From Acanthosepion lycidas (Eukaryota; Mollusca; Cephalopoda; Sepiida; Sepiidae), in assembly GCA_963932145.1 (NCBI GenBank), contig OZ010595.1:91453065-91517064 (forward strand): 64,000 bases of DNA, written 5' to 3'. Every line of letters begins with the position of its first letter. Positions within the stretch are counted from its first letter, which is position 1. A program made the position numbers and the translations under genes. This document shows positions 10,475-21,770 of this stretch, one piece after another. The notes under the pieces are model-generated. The model ran no database searches and was not told the origin of the DNA. It saw only the letters and a list, made by a program, of their open reading frames with translations.

Positions 10475-10830
10475 GTCATTATTTAAATTTAGACTATTGT
10501 CCTCAGCTTTGTTGTTATTATTAAAATGTTTCAGCCATTGTACCCACTGGCTTTCTTCAGGTATTTATCGATCCAGGTAATTTGAAATTAAACCAATAAC
10601 CGAGTGGTATTAAATAAGAACAAGACAAAATAGTCCTAGGCATGGATAGTGGCACAAGAACAATTTATCCCTCCCCCATAGATTAGATAAAGGGCTCAGT
10701 TAGATATTCAATGAAGGTTACTTTCATTGAGAAACACTTGAAGAAGGTTGGAGAGCAGACAAAAAATATGTGATAACAACAACAAAGATGAGGATATTAG
10801 TGCAAATGTAAATAATATGAATAACTTGAA
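10475..10830. repeat. Inverted-repeat element (arms about 95 bp)
   Basis: The left arm (about 10475-10570, containing TTGTTGTTATTATTAAAATG and GGCTTTCTTCAGGT) is the reverse complement, imperfectly, of the right arm (about 10725-10825, containing CACTTGAAGAAGGTTGGAGA and ATAACAACAACAAAGATGAG). The right-arm type recurs alone at 60.35-60.49 kb. Inverted arms with a GTTTCAGCC...CTTCAGG core are seen in some retroelement terminal regions, so a Penelope-like origin is possible but unproven. Confidence 0.55.
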
Positions 10831-10918
10831 ACATATATGGATATATGCATATATATTTAAATAGAAGTAATTTAATCATTGGTATTATATATAAAGATGT
10901 GTGTTAATTTGTGCACAT

Positions 10919-10942
10919 TATATATATATATATATATATATA
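10919..10942. repeat. (TA)n microsatellite
   Basis: About 12 TA units. Confidence 0.95.
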
Positions 10943-11239
10943 AATGGCACAGCCACTTGAACTTGAGGATGACCATCTCCTAGAGTGGATAGCTAATCCC
11001 CATTGCAGATGCCTACTCAGGCACATTTGTGTTTGTTCAACACCCACAGAGCCCATCTGTGATTTATATTGCCACTATGCTGAACAGACCGTAGTTACAG
11101 TTTCTGGGAGAGAGTGTGTTATCTAGCATGATCAACAGTCTAAACAAGGCCTTCACGCTCAAACCCTCGGTCATGATGACTTGTGACTTTCTGCTAGTAC
11201 AACCATTGATGGCTCCCAAGGGTTCGATCTACCCAATTT

Positions 11240-11435
11240 CACTCACAAGGCTTTGGGTCAGCGCATGATGTGTTTTGAAAACATTTTCCAAATGTGCCGC
11301 ATTCTGGGATCATCTTCACCAGATTGATAACATGAAGAAGTCACCTTCTAGACAAAATGACCATGGTGAGATTCAAACCCAAATCTCCTGGTCAGAAAGT
11401 GAACGTTCTAAGTACTCGCCCACTTTCTTTTTATA
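11240..11435 (-). repeat. Degenerate tRNA-like SINE (different family)
   Basis: On the minus strand at 11365-11430 the block GACCAGGAGATTTGGGTTTGAATCTCACC contains a B-box-like GGTTTGAATCTC, listed here only as a motif. The adjoining AAGGCTTTGGGTC block (11250-11262) resembles a common cephalopod repeat tail as recalled. A similar antisense B-box occurs at 27.6 kb. Confidence 0.4.
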
Positions 11436-11859
11436 TATTATATATACAAGAGACTTTGCCTGACAGCCCCCACCCAAACTTGTTATGTTGGGTATCTTTT
11501 TCCTTGTTTTTAAAGACTATGAAAAAAATAAAGCAGACAAAAGGCTGGAATAATAGTGATAAATTATTTTTGTAACCAGCATTTCATGGCTTCTTTTCAA
11601 AGAAGACTTTTGAGCACTTAGAAAGTGACACAAACCCATCATTTCTTTGCATGCATTTATCTTTTCTTGGGGGGGGGGTCAGGTGCTTTGTCATTTGCAC
11701 ATTTCTGCTACTGATAATAAAATATTCACACATCATGAGGTTATCCGAGCAGTGAAGCAAAGAAGGTCTCCATGGATCCCACAGAAAATGATTCATTAGA
11801 TTTTCATATAGGAAAAGATTCCCAAAAAGCTGAGTCTGGGTGAGTGGGATTGAAACAAA

Positions 11860-11862
<3 letters not shown>

Positions 11863-11903
<41 letters not shown>

Positions 11904-11922
11904 TAGATATGTGTGTGTGTGT
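11863..11922. repeat. (TA)n(GATA)(GT)n compound microsatellite
   Basis: About 39 bp of TA, two GATA units, then a GT run. Confidence 0.95.
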
Positions 11923-12210
11923 AACTTACCATGTAAATGTTACTTTCTCAGAATACATATATTTTGATTTGACATCAGCGGCCATAAATCTGTGCTACAA
12001 TCTTTATTGATTATATGGTATGGCTTGTTAACCATTACTCACCTAATAGAACTTAGCCTTCAAGCATATATTGCAAAAGCCAAACCCATCCCTATTAAAG
12101 CAGTCTTGTTCTTACAATGTAACTGATACATTTTTTGTTAAATATTGCATCCTTGTTTTTAGGCATACATCCAAGGAAATCTAGGAGTATATTTTCTTTT
12201 CTTTTCTCTT

Positions 12211-12310
12211 TTTAATCATTTCACCCCAAGCAAGATGATAATGCCACTAAGATGCAAGGGTGACAGGGAGTGGAGGTGAATAAGATGTAAGTGAGGGACT
12301 GAAACATTGT
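12211..12310 (-). repeat. LINE 3' tail fragment, copy D
   Basis: The minus strand carries TTAGTGGCATTATCATCTTG and GGGGTGAAATGATTAAA, the 3' end shared by the LINE copies at 15.2, 20.0 and 25.5 kb. No coding part remains. Confidence 0.65.
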
Positions 12311-12534
12311 GTTGTTAACAAGAAATAATAAGATAATAGTTTTAATACAATCAGGAATAAATGAAATCATAGAATTCCTGGAAACATTAATAATGCTGAT
12401 ACTAACCAAAACACTGAACTAATAAGAAAAGCATGATGGCAATTATTTGAAAAACATTTAGAATCATAAAACTTGAGAAAGGTCAACCAAAATGTTTGCT
12501 TAATAACAACAAAAATGCAATGAACAATCTATAT

Positions 12535-13490
12535 TATAAAAGAAGGGTTGTTTCTCTGCCCATGGCACACACTATCTGCATGTGACTTTGTATGTGCAGA
12601 TATGATGTATATGCTTATGTTTGTGTTTATGTGTGAGTGACTTGCATGTGCTTGTGTCATTTAATATACACAAAAGCAAACACACACACACCTTGACATT
12701 GGAATCATAAATTCCATTTAGTCTGGACAACCCTTACCCTGGGCTGAGCAATAAAACCTTAAAATTGGAGAAATAAAAGAAATGTTAGGATTTTGTTGGA
12801 CTTTTCAGTGATTGGTAATAAATAGGATTATATCTTAAAGCATTTTCAAAAATTTTGTCTGTCATTGAATTAAAATATACATGCCTACACATATAGACAA
12901 ACACAATCTGAATGAAACTGAACATCAGTGTCACAATGATGAATTTCCCTGTCTGGCAATAACCATTGGATAACAGGAAAAAAGCATAAGCTAGCAATTT
13001 TTACGACTCCATTTGTATTTAAATTGAATATATTTTCTAATAAATATAATATTTTCAATGGATAAACAATTCAGATTTGCAATGTCTTACAAGAAACTGT
13101 TTGCTTTAGAAATTATAATCTGTGAAAATTTTGTTAAAAAGTAAAACCCCCAAAAAACAAAAATTTCCAAACATCAGTCATCTTCAATACACAGCTGCAT
13201 TTGTGCAAAAACTATATATCATGCAAGCTGGTATGATGAATATACAAGTCATAGTCCATATATTTGTCAGACAAAACCAAATCAAATTCATGAAATTTCT
13301 ATAAATAAAATATTATGTCTATTTTTTCTTTTGATTTTTTTTCACCATTTTCACAGATACTACACTCTGATCCTCACATGCAGATCTGCTGCAGAGTAAC
13401 ACGTTGATTTGAAACAGTGTACACAAATACTACCCTCCAGAGGGTTAGCAAATGACACAGTTACTACACTGATCCTAGGATCCTAAGCAT
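12535..13490. other. AT-rich DNA, nothing firm
   Basis: A block beginning near 12530 (TCTATATTATAAAAGAAGGG) followed by TG-rich sequence could be the edge of an unidentified dispersed repeat. A TATATA-centred palindrome lies at 13490-13520. No coding exon recognised. Confidence 0.4.
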
Positions 13491-13843
13491 TATTTATATA
13501 TATATATATATAAATAATCCTGTTTTTTATTTTTAAAGGCACTATGTTACTGTCTAATAAGAAATTGACTTACTACCAATATCTTGTGTGATCAGCAAGA
13601 TAAGGATGTGTGTATCTGTGTATGTCATAGGAGAGAGTAGTGAATTATGGACGTTTACTTTGCATAGCAGTCCTGGGTATGATGATAAACTACATTCCCT
13701 CTGATTCGGAACCACCTCTTAATTGCTGTTGTTCCCAGATCCACTCTGACCCTGGGTGGTAGCAACTGTTAGGGTCCCATCTATGGACAAACAGAACCCC
13801 CCACCCCAAACAAAAACAAAACATTATGAAAGTATAAAAATGA

Positions 13844-13845
<2 letters not shown>

Positions 13846-13888
<43 letters not shown>
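13846..13888. repeat. (TA)n microsatellite
   Basis: About 42 bp of TA. Confidence 0.95.
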
Positions 13889-13893
<5 letters not shown>

Positions 13894-13904
13894 ACCAACA
13901 ATAC

Positions 13905-14012
13905 ATTTTATTTAAGTGTCCCATACAGGTGTTGATATACCACTAAACAAAATCAACCAAATACTTTGCTTAGAGGAGCACCTAATCAGGATAGAACTCT
14001 CTATTTTAACTT
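13905..14012. repeat. SINE remnants: chimeric-SINE tail and antisense tRNA-like block
   Basis: GTGTTGATATACC at 13929-13941 matches the sequence that follows the 5S/tRNA SINE at 32.77 kb. GGAGCACCTAATCAGGATAG at 13975-13994 is a decayed antisense GGTGCCCC-type SINE end. Confidence 0.4.
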
Positions 14013-14164
14013 GTTATTTCATTTAGCATGGAGCGGGATCGAATGTGGTGGGGTTGAGGAATATTCTGCCAATCTTTCACAGGGAAGAAACCCGCTTGTC
14101 GGAAATCTAATCATTATTTCAAAGCCCATATTTTCAACAAATGATACTGCTGAGAAATAATACG

Positions 14165-14790
14165 CAACTCTCCCGACCAACAAGCAAACATTAAGGGAGT
14201 GGATTAAATGAGGCAATAATTTGTAGCAATTTTGCTCTCTTTCTTTATTTTTCTTTCTGCTTTTTGCAGTCCCGTCTTTAAGATACCCCCCGCCCATTTA
14301 CTGTCATGTTTCCTCGTTGTGTTTGTAAGTTTTACTGTATTAGTGAATAACACGGTTGACGTCAGCTTTTATTTAACAGGAGTGGCCGAAATCTCTTTGA
14401 TACTTTAAAAGTGAGGTCTGTGGAAACTTGCCGTCTTTCCTCTTTTTTTTTTTTTTTCATTAAAAATGTTCACACAACAATAAAACGTATTTGAAAGGAC
14501 GTTTAATGTTTGTTTTCAAACATCCAAAGAATATAGTGCGTGTAGCTTGTCGGCGAAGAAAAGTTTGCCATTCGTGTTAGGAAAAGAAGTAACTTAACGA
14601 TGAAATTGTGGAAGGAAGGAAAAATCGTTGGCAGACACGAGTTTACTCGAAACTAGTTTTATTGCTTTGCTTAAAAGTGTGAGTAACATTCGTGATTTCC
14701 TGTTAACTTGAAGAAAAGGCGGTCATTTTAGACTTGAGGTAAAATATTTGGCTTATTTAAATAGGCAACATCCACGTATGTCATTCAATG
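14165..14790. other. Unique sequence with a perfect CRE-type site
   Basis: This stretch is less repetitive than its surroundings. TGACGTCA lies at 14357-14364. No exon or promoter structure can be confirmed, and a single 8-bp site is weak evidence. Confidence 0.3.
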
Positions 14791-14799
14791 AATTATCGC

Positions 14800-15292
14800 A
14801 ACATATCACACAAAATATATGAGATCTGGTGACTCAGCTTCAGTCATTTTCCCATTGCTGTAACGTAGCTTTCCTGCGCCTTTTCTAGAAATACTTTCAT
14901 GATAATTGTTCAGATGAATTTTCCACTTTGTTACGTAGACATTTTAAAATTTAAGCGCATTACTAGTTTGGCTGCTAGGTCTCATCAGTTTACAGTTGAA
15001 TTGGCTACATTTAACACTAAGTTCTATGCAAACAGTTTCTTTTCTTGTGCTTCTCGGTTATGGAACTCCCATCCAGCTCCATGCTTTCTAGCCAACTTTA
15101 ATCTGCAAAAATTTAAATGCAATGTCAATTGCTATCTACTGTCCTCTTGCTTACTCTTTCCTGTTCCTGCTCATTATTAATGTTTCTGTTCTTAATTCTT
15201 CCACACCCTGTAACCCATTGTGTCTTAGTGGCTTTAATGCCTTGCATGGGGTGATAACGAATACCAATTTAACAAAAAAAAAAAAAAAAAAA
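14800..15292 (+). pseudogene. 5'-truncated LINE, reverse transcriptase C-terminus and 3' tail, copy A
   Basis: Codons from about 14920 read RSHQFTVELATFNTKFYANS and then SRLWNSHPAPCF.A.FNLQKFKCNV. This is the classical C-terminal tail of non-LTR retrotransposon polyproteins (an R.HP......T......SF.....RLWN.LP......L..FK pattern). Upstream, across frame breaks, is a decayed LQSFSHCCNVA..LF.KYFHDNCSDE region. The frame ends at 15178-15180. A 3' tail of about 95 bp (TTAGTGGCTTTAATGCC, then GGGGTGATAACG) ends in an A-run at 15274-15292, typical of 5'-truncated retrotransposition. The 5' portion is absent. The clade (jockey/CR1-like) is uncertain. Confidence 0.8.
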
Positions 15293-15439
15293 TGTAGGAG
15301 ATCATGGTTCTCCACAGCTTTTCTGTTAATATTTGTAAACTGCCATGATTATATTTGGTAAATATGTTGCAGTGATATACTGTTAACTTCTCCTAGACTG
15401 ATTGCCAACCAAGTCTCAAAAACCCTGTCACTCCGGATT

Positions 15440-15600
15440 TTTAACCCATAGAAGGGGAAGAAGAGATGCATTAATGCCTTTCTCAAACGCATTAGGGTGA
15501 ACGTTAAGACAAATGAACTCAGTCTGAATTCGAACTCGGATCGGCGATTCTATTTCCTACATTGCTAACCGTCAGTGCATCTGCATCCCCGAGAGCTAGG
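15440..15600 (-). repeat. tRNA-like SINE of the chimeric-SINE family, 5S head absent
   Basis: On the minus strand a tRNA-like block ends in GCCGATCCGAGTTCGAATTC, followed by a core with TTCATTTGTCTTA and CTTCTTCCCCTTCTATGGGT. This matches the core downstream of the tRNA part in the copies at 2.04 and 32.4 kb. Confidence 0.6.
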
Positions 15601-16425
15601 ACATGACCATTTAAAAAAAAAAGAGGACTAAAACTAATTACCCAATGCTAAAAGGCTTGAAAATAGATTATCTGAAACGTTAAGAAGAGGATAATATCCA
15701 AAGTTACGTTAAATTTAATCGACTCAAGAATGTTTTTTTTTTTTTCAGCGGCTGTATATCAAACCTAACCGATATTTAAACCTTATCTACAAGAGTAGAA
15801 TGTAACACATGGTTATTTTAATTTTAGGTGGCAGATTCGAAAATTTCTCATTAGGTGCAATCAGTGTCATGCAGACGTCAGAATATTTCGAATTAAGTAC
15901 AATAGGGAGGTGATGTGATTGGATTAGACTCCCGGGGACCAGGTTATACCGCTTACTGCCCAAAGACCAAAATACATATGAAAAAAAAAACAAAAAACAA
16001 AAACAAACTATAATGGAACCTGTCTGAAGAATTGGGAGCTATGAAACAAGTCTCTATTGTTTACCGGAAGTGGTTATTTGTTTACCGGCTGGATCAGTGG
16101 AAATTTACCGCGTATTGACGACGGCTGTGAATATTTCTTATTTCGGGCCATTGCTTTTCTTATTTACTCCTTCATCCCTTTCAATCTTCAATGGTCGTCC
16201 ATATTTTTTTTTTATTTGTACAAACATGGATTAATTTCAGGCGCAGAAAAGAAATAAGGAAAGCAAAAGTATTCTCTGCTCTACCCTCTCTTTTATCTTT
16301 CTTTTGCTCTGTCTCGTCATCAAGAAAGTTCTTTCTGACCCAATCTGCCCTTCAATCTTTCACTCGTTATATCTAATGATATTGAACTAGTAATACCGTA
16401 TCTGTATTTCTTTTATCACTTTTAC
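15600..16425. other. AT-rich DNA, nothing recognised
   Basis: Homopolymers of T and A at 15730 and 15975, and two GTTTACCGG occurrences at about 16058-16090. No coding similarity recognised. Confidence 0.4.

Positions 16426-16426
<1 letters not shown>

Positions 16427-16483
<57 letters not shown>
16427..16483. repeat. (CT)n(TA)n compound microsatellite
   Basis: A short CT run, then about 48 bp of TA adjoining MITE copy 2. Confidence 0.95.
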
Positions 16484-16487
<4 letters not shown>

Positions 16488-16585
16488 GTTGGTGCAAAAA
16501 TAATGACGTAATAATGTCGTTTTTTGACGTATTTTTTAACTTCAAAAAACGACATTATTACATTATTATTTTTGCACCAATCTAA
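16484..16585 (+). mobile_element. Palindromic mariner-type MITE, copy 2
   Basis: 102 bp, with arms starting TTAGGTTGGTGCAAAAATAA (left) and, in reverse, TTAGATTGGTGCAAAAATAA (right). The loop is slightly diverged (TATTTTTTAACTT). It again lies at the edge of a TA array, with TA continuing on the right. The two arms could fold into a hairpin of about 45 bp. No open frame of its own. Confidence 0.88.
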
Positions 16586-16589
16586 TATA

Positions 16590-18950
16590 TATATATATGT
16601 TTTAGTTGTACCTGAATCTTTACACACACATGTCTGTGTGTGGGTTTGTGTGTTCTTATCCGTCTTAGTCTGTGCGTATCTATTTAACTCTATTCATGTA
16701 AATTTCATCTCATATCTACTGTTATCTATCTATATTCCTTTCACCTGTCTTTTTAAAAAATTTTCTCTGACTTTCTTATCTCCTGTCATTCCTCCTTCTT
16801 TCTCTCTCTCTCTATTTTGCTTTACCTAATTCCTTCCCTTTTAATATTATTATGTCGGTTTCTCGGCCAGAAAACGTAACTTATTTTAATCCAGCAGACT
16901 CGGGAATGGTGCAGATACTGAACTCTGATCCTGAGCAAGAGAGATGTAATGGTTATATTTAAAAAAAAAAAAAAATTGTGGGGGATGAAGAGTGAGGTTT
17001 TTCCCACGTTACTTTGAGACAACAAAATTCACCAGAAGTTTTCCCCCGAAATAGAAACAGATTTATTGAATTTAACGATAATTTCAACAGGAGAGTTTAC
17101 CGTTTTGACGCAATAAAACCTCTTAATTACAGCATCCATAGACTTTGAGCAAATGATCTTCTTTTCAAGCAGATTCCTGTGCCTCCACCCCCACCCCATC
17201 AGACACCTGGTTAAGGGAAAGTAGTTGAAACGTTTTCAGTCTAAATCTGATTCCAGGGCTGCCTGACTGTGACCCGCGAAATACCCAGCTTTAATTTATC
17301 AAACCTCTTCAGATATTCGAGAAAACTTTTGCGGTAATCTAGAACATGATGCCTCCACTGACACTCTTGCTGTTTGATGACAGCCGGAATGTTTCAGATT
17401 GCCAGCAATCCCAGTAGAAAAAATACACACACACACACACACACAAGTAACTTTTTCCTATACGGTCATGTTCTCTACAAAAATCGTTTTCATACTTTCA
17501 AAGGCTTGCACTTTTTCTCCTCCGACCAAACACCCAGAAACGAACGAATTACACCGGTGTCGGTTTAAACATTTAATTAGAGAGAAAAGCGGCGAGAAGA
17601 AGAAGAAGAAAAAATGAAGATGAATTGCAATTATAAAATTTTTCCGCTGTAAAAATAGTCCCCTAATAGGATAGACTCCGTATTAGTAGTTAGAAAATGT
17701 TCGCTAAATTATTTAGGAACGTTCAATCTGGCACGAGGGAAAAGAATGACGATTTTAATTAGAGGCGACTCGTCTATCTTCATTTTTTTCTTCTTCTTTA
17801 AGCCAGCCATGTTGAGACAAGTGTTTTGAGTGGAAGTTACTTGAAAAATTCTTGACGTTCAAGCCAGAGACTCACTCTTGCTCTTGGAGGGTAGCTGCTT
17901 TGACAAGCGAACGACAAATATCGAAAAAGACAAACTCTAATCAAATCAATCAACAAGATTCTGAAGTGAAATCTTAGGACAAACAAATCATAATCTTTTT
18001 CTTTTTTCTTTCTTCGTATTTAATCATTTTTTTCATTTTTTTTTATCAGTGTCATTTTTTTTACCTGAGAAAATGTCAAATGAATGTTTTTTTGACGACA
18101 CTTTCTCGGTAAAATCCTACTTTAAAAACAGAGGAAAAAAAAGAAATTAAATTTAAATAATTGGATTTTACATACCTTATATAGTATTCCAGACCCCTTA
18201 TATACCTGGCATCCAATTTTAATTAATAATCCAATATTTTAATGTCCTTATATTGTAAAAGTTCGTTATTTTCTTGAACATTTTTCCTGAAAAAACAAAA
18301 AAAAAACAAACAATGGACACCAGTCATAATATCGGATTGGGCATAAAATGTATAAAAATTAAAATGTTATCTGACACCTGGTGGGTGTTTAGAGGATCTG
18401 AAAGGTTCAAATAATCAAACAATTTTCATTTAAAATACGTTATAGCTATTGTGGGAGTGTAGTAGGATTTTAAAGTTTTCTTGCTTGTTTGCAATCTAGA
18501 TAAAAAAGCAAAAATTCGAATATATGTCTTAACATTTCGTTATCACCATCCATGCTACTAAATCTGGCTTCATGGTAAAAAGCCATCAATACGAGGCACC
18601 AAGCGAGAAAAGCACCTATTATAGTAAGAGAGACGTATTTTCTAATTACTATTCAACAGTGACGTGTCCTAGGTATTATTCAGTAAGCTTACCTTAGTCT
18701 GGTAGAATATCGCCGTTGCGAGGTACTTATTGAGAGTGGAATTCCCTACCCTTGTAATACAGTCTGTACGACTAACGTGGTAAACACTACTCCAAGGCGG
18801 GGCAACTTTTCCTTAAGCTGTTTAAAATTGATGTTTGCAGTTTTAATAAAACTAATCAGGAGTTAGGACAGATAAATTTATTTTAAACCAACCTTAACAA
18901 ATCCATTAATACAATGGATTTAAAAAAAAAAAAAATAGGCTGCATTTATA
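16590..18950. other. AT-rich DNA with no recognised gene
   Basis: Contains a CA run at 17424-17444, pyrimidine-rich stretches at 16750-16830 and 18000-18060, and an A-run near 18920. A sequence near 16655-16690 (TCTTAGTCTGTGCGTATC) resembles the higher-order unit of the 30-kb TATC array. No exon recognised. Confidence 0.5.
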
Positions 18951-18954
18951 TTTA

Positions 18955-19049
18955 TTAGGTTGGTGCAAAAATAATGACGTAATAATGCCGTTTTTTGACG
19001 TAACGTCAAAAAACGACATTATTACGTCATTATTTTTGCACCAACCTAA
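18955..19049 (+). mobile_element. Palindromic mariner-type MITE, copy 3 (best preserved)
   Basis: 95 bp, nearly perfectly palindromic. Both arms begin TTAGGTTGGTGCAAAAATAA and run through TGACGTAATAATG(T/C)CG to the centre. It is bounded by TA on each side (18953-18954 and 19050-19051), the expected mariner target duplication. It lies outside a TA array, so its boundaries are unambiguous and define the family ends. The left and right arms differ at about one position, suggesting the youngest of the three. Confidence 0.92.
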
Positions 19050-19139
19050 TAATTAAAACGTTACGGATTTTAGAAGTAACGAAGTTGGTAATATATACGC
19101 ACGATCCATCCACCAATTATTTGTATTTTGTATTCTTAA

Positions 19140-19425
19140 GAGGCAGAGTGGAGTAATGGATAAGCGGCTCTGATTGAGGAATTGGAGAGCCGAGTTGGAA
19201 TCCATTAGATTCACTTACGTGCTAATACCTTTGGGAAAAATATGAATCTTTTTCTTCTACCAACACCCACACACCCAGGAAAGACCGGGTTCTATAGTCT
19301 TGGATCGCAACTGGTCTACCGCAGAAAGAAATGGCAACCTACTGCGGGAAAAATCTGCCTCATCAGTCATGTATCAAAAGATACATGATCGTCTAAGTGT
19401 GTATCCCGCATGGCACATAACTGAC
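19140..19425 (+). repeat. tRNA-derived SINE with a distinct central domain and tail
   Basis: The tRNA-like head at 19140-19205 has GTGGAGTAATGGATAAGCGG and GAGCCGAGTTGGAATCC. The next core (ATTCACTTACGTGCTAATAC, GGGAAAAATATGAATC, TTCTTCTACC) matches the chimeric SINE copies. The 3' half differs: ATCGCAACTGGTCTACCGCA, GAAATGGCAACCTACTGCGG and GCATGGCACATAACTGACTG. The half may be a conserved SINE central domain (a 'Ceph' domain has been described in cephalopods), but I cannot confirm identity. Pol III boxes are moderately intact. Confidence 0.7.
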
Positions 19426-19992
19426 TGACCTAGACAAAAAAATCTTCAGTGCTTAATGTCTACAGAATCAAGAAACACATTATTGGAAACTAAACGAAAT
19501 CAAAATCGTAATATTAATAACAACGACTGTTAATCGGATAAAGGTCATATGTAGCGTGAAACTCGGAGCTACGGTTTTAAATTGGAGTCCTTAGACGCAT
19601 TCTTGATTGTTGAATGCTCTTAAACACATAAATCGAAAAATATTGAATGCAAATTTCAGCTAATTTCGTTTTAGGCTCTGTAATATGAGCCGTCTACAGC
19701 GTTTAGATAAACATCAGTCTATCAGAGACCCTCATCGAAGGAGATATTTTTAGTCATATGTAGGAGGGATGATATTATATCAGATCAAATTCGATATCAT
19801 TCATAGTCTCCTTTACCATCTGATCTCACAGAAAACATTGATATTATGACAATTTCAGTAACACATTTGATGGAATATAAGAGCTCAATTATTTCCATTT
19901 GATATTAGCATCTTATTAGGCTACGTACAAGTACTGGTAATTTGTAATAATAAAAGTAAACATTACACTACCAAACAACTCAACTTCATTTC

Positions 19993-20560
19993 TGTTTAAT
20001 CATTTCACCCCAAGGAAGGCGATAATGCCACTAAGACGCATAGGGGTTACTGGTAGTGAAAGAGAATAGTGAGGAGAAATGACAATAAGAGAACTGGATT
20101 CAAGAAGACATAAGATGGCAATTGACATTGCATTTAAATTTTTGAAAATTCTAGATGGCAGGGAAGCAAGAAACCGAAAGACGAGAAGTGCAAATAAAGA
20201 AACTATTAGAATAGAACTTGCGGTTCCATCTAGCGGCCATTTCCATTGCAAAATGATGAGATCTAGTAGCAGACTTAAATTCATGCAGTTGAGCCACCAT
20301 AGAAGAGAGCTGATTAGAACAACAGCCATAATATATATTTATAGAACATACAGAGGGTAGCCACGTCATGGCGGTGTGAAAGTGACTGAAGTATAGATGT
20401 CAGATCAGGAGGATAACATTACAAAGTCTTTGGATTTGGTCAAGAATCTCGAGATATATAGCCAGAGCACCGGACAAGATATGGCAGCAATATTTAAAGC
20501 ACACGCGAATGGTAGATTTCTACGCGTGTAAGATAGATTGACGAGAAAAAAAAATCCTCT
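19993..20560 (-). pseudogene. 5'-truncated LINE, reverse transcriptase C-terminal region, copy B
   Basis: On the minus strand, from right to left: a decayed region ending DLTSILQSLSHRHDVA.LCMFYKYI (frames mixed), then YGCCSNQLSSMVAQLHEFKS, then ATRSHHFAMEMAARWNRKFY, NSFFICTSRL, and after a frameshift the FQKFKCNV-type end. This is the same protein end as copy A, with more of the upstream part. The 3' tail includes CTTAGTGGCATTATCGCCTT and GGGGTGAAATGATTAAA at 19993-20035. Several frameshifts make it non-functional. The overlapping open frames on both strands are fragments of it. Confidence 0.75.
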
Positions 20561-20569
20561 GGTACGACG

Positions 20570-21770
20570 TTCTTCCTTTCCAATTAATATTGCAGTATTA
20601 TGTAATTGGTAATGTCACGTGTCTACGGTGTTTGATTAAACATTAGTTTTTTACCTGATACCCAAACTTTGCATATGAGATCGGGGAGATATTTTTAAAA
20701 ATCATTTCTGGGAGTGAAAGTTTAAAAATAACGTCATAAAATGTCTTCAGTAACTGACGAATAGACGGGATAAGTTCACGAGTTTCATTACAGGACTGTC
20801 TGTTCTTCACTGTCTACTCTCGGACTAATCTGGTCAGCGGCTAAAGCAGCGTTTGCCAACTGAAAGGTTACCAGGTGCGCCCCAAGTTAACATAACAGTA
20901 ATTTATCAATTATTTATATATTTAAAAAAAAACTTTATTTTTAGAAAGCTAGATTTCCATGTCTAAATCAAGTCGTTGTCATTTAATATTTTAAACTGGT
21001 ACTAAATTCCTTAATCTTTAAGAAGGACTGGATAATCATTCCTCTTTTTCCTTCCCGAATGGTTTTAAATCAATTTGTAAAAAAAAAAAAAAGCAGTTTC
21101 TTCATAAATCTCATCTAATGGAAACTTTACTGCTAATCCTCTTTGGGAATGCTAAACCGAAAATGACAAGCATTAAATTTAATTTTCATCTTTGCCAAAT
21201 CACATCAAGCGCAGATTTTACATAGATATACTTAAATATACTTAATGCAATGTCTTCAAAATAAATTCATATTTCAATAAACTTCTTTACTATTTTCCTC
21301 TTTTCAAATTCCAAGACTAATTTTTCCTTATTAATATGCAAAGTTTGCCTCAGAGTTTTAGTTATCCTACAAGTTCACCACCATGAAGTAAAAAATAACA
21401 CTTTTTATGAAATTTCTAAACCAATGAAAAAGCCATCGACGAACCCTTGTAATACTTGCAGAAGCGCGTAAAAACAGCTTTAGCAATTTTTGACATTTCT
21501 CTACATTATTTAAGATGGTTTCAGGGTTGTTGGCTTTTGAAAAAAGGTGCTGGTTACGTCTTGAAACTACCTATAACTGTTAATTATTAAGTTTAGTTTA
21601 GCACAAAGCCACACTTATGGAGAAAGCAGTAAAGACATACTTCTCAGCCTGGAAGGTCGTTTGTAGGACGTAAGTCTTCCATAGATTCATGTGAGAGGAA
21701 TGAGCCTTTACCCTATCGCGTTGGAACGATGCGTGTCGGTAGGAAAGCGGATGTGACACTCTTGGGCGAC
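20570..21770. other. AT-rich DNA, nothing recognised
   Basis: Contains an A12 run at about 21080. No repeat family, RNA gene or exon recognised. Confidence 0.45.

Noticed and set aside
12530..12760. Helitron end
   Set aside because: A TC start next to AT-rich sequence is suggestive, but no CTRR end with a hairpin was found.
14357..14364. CRE promoter
   Set aside because: A single TGACGTCA with no TATA box, CpG cluster or exon nearby is not enough.
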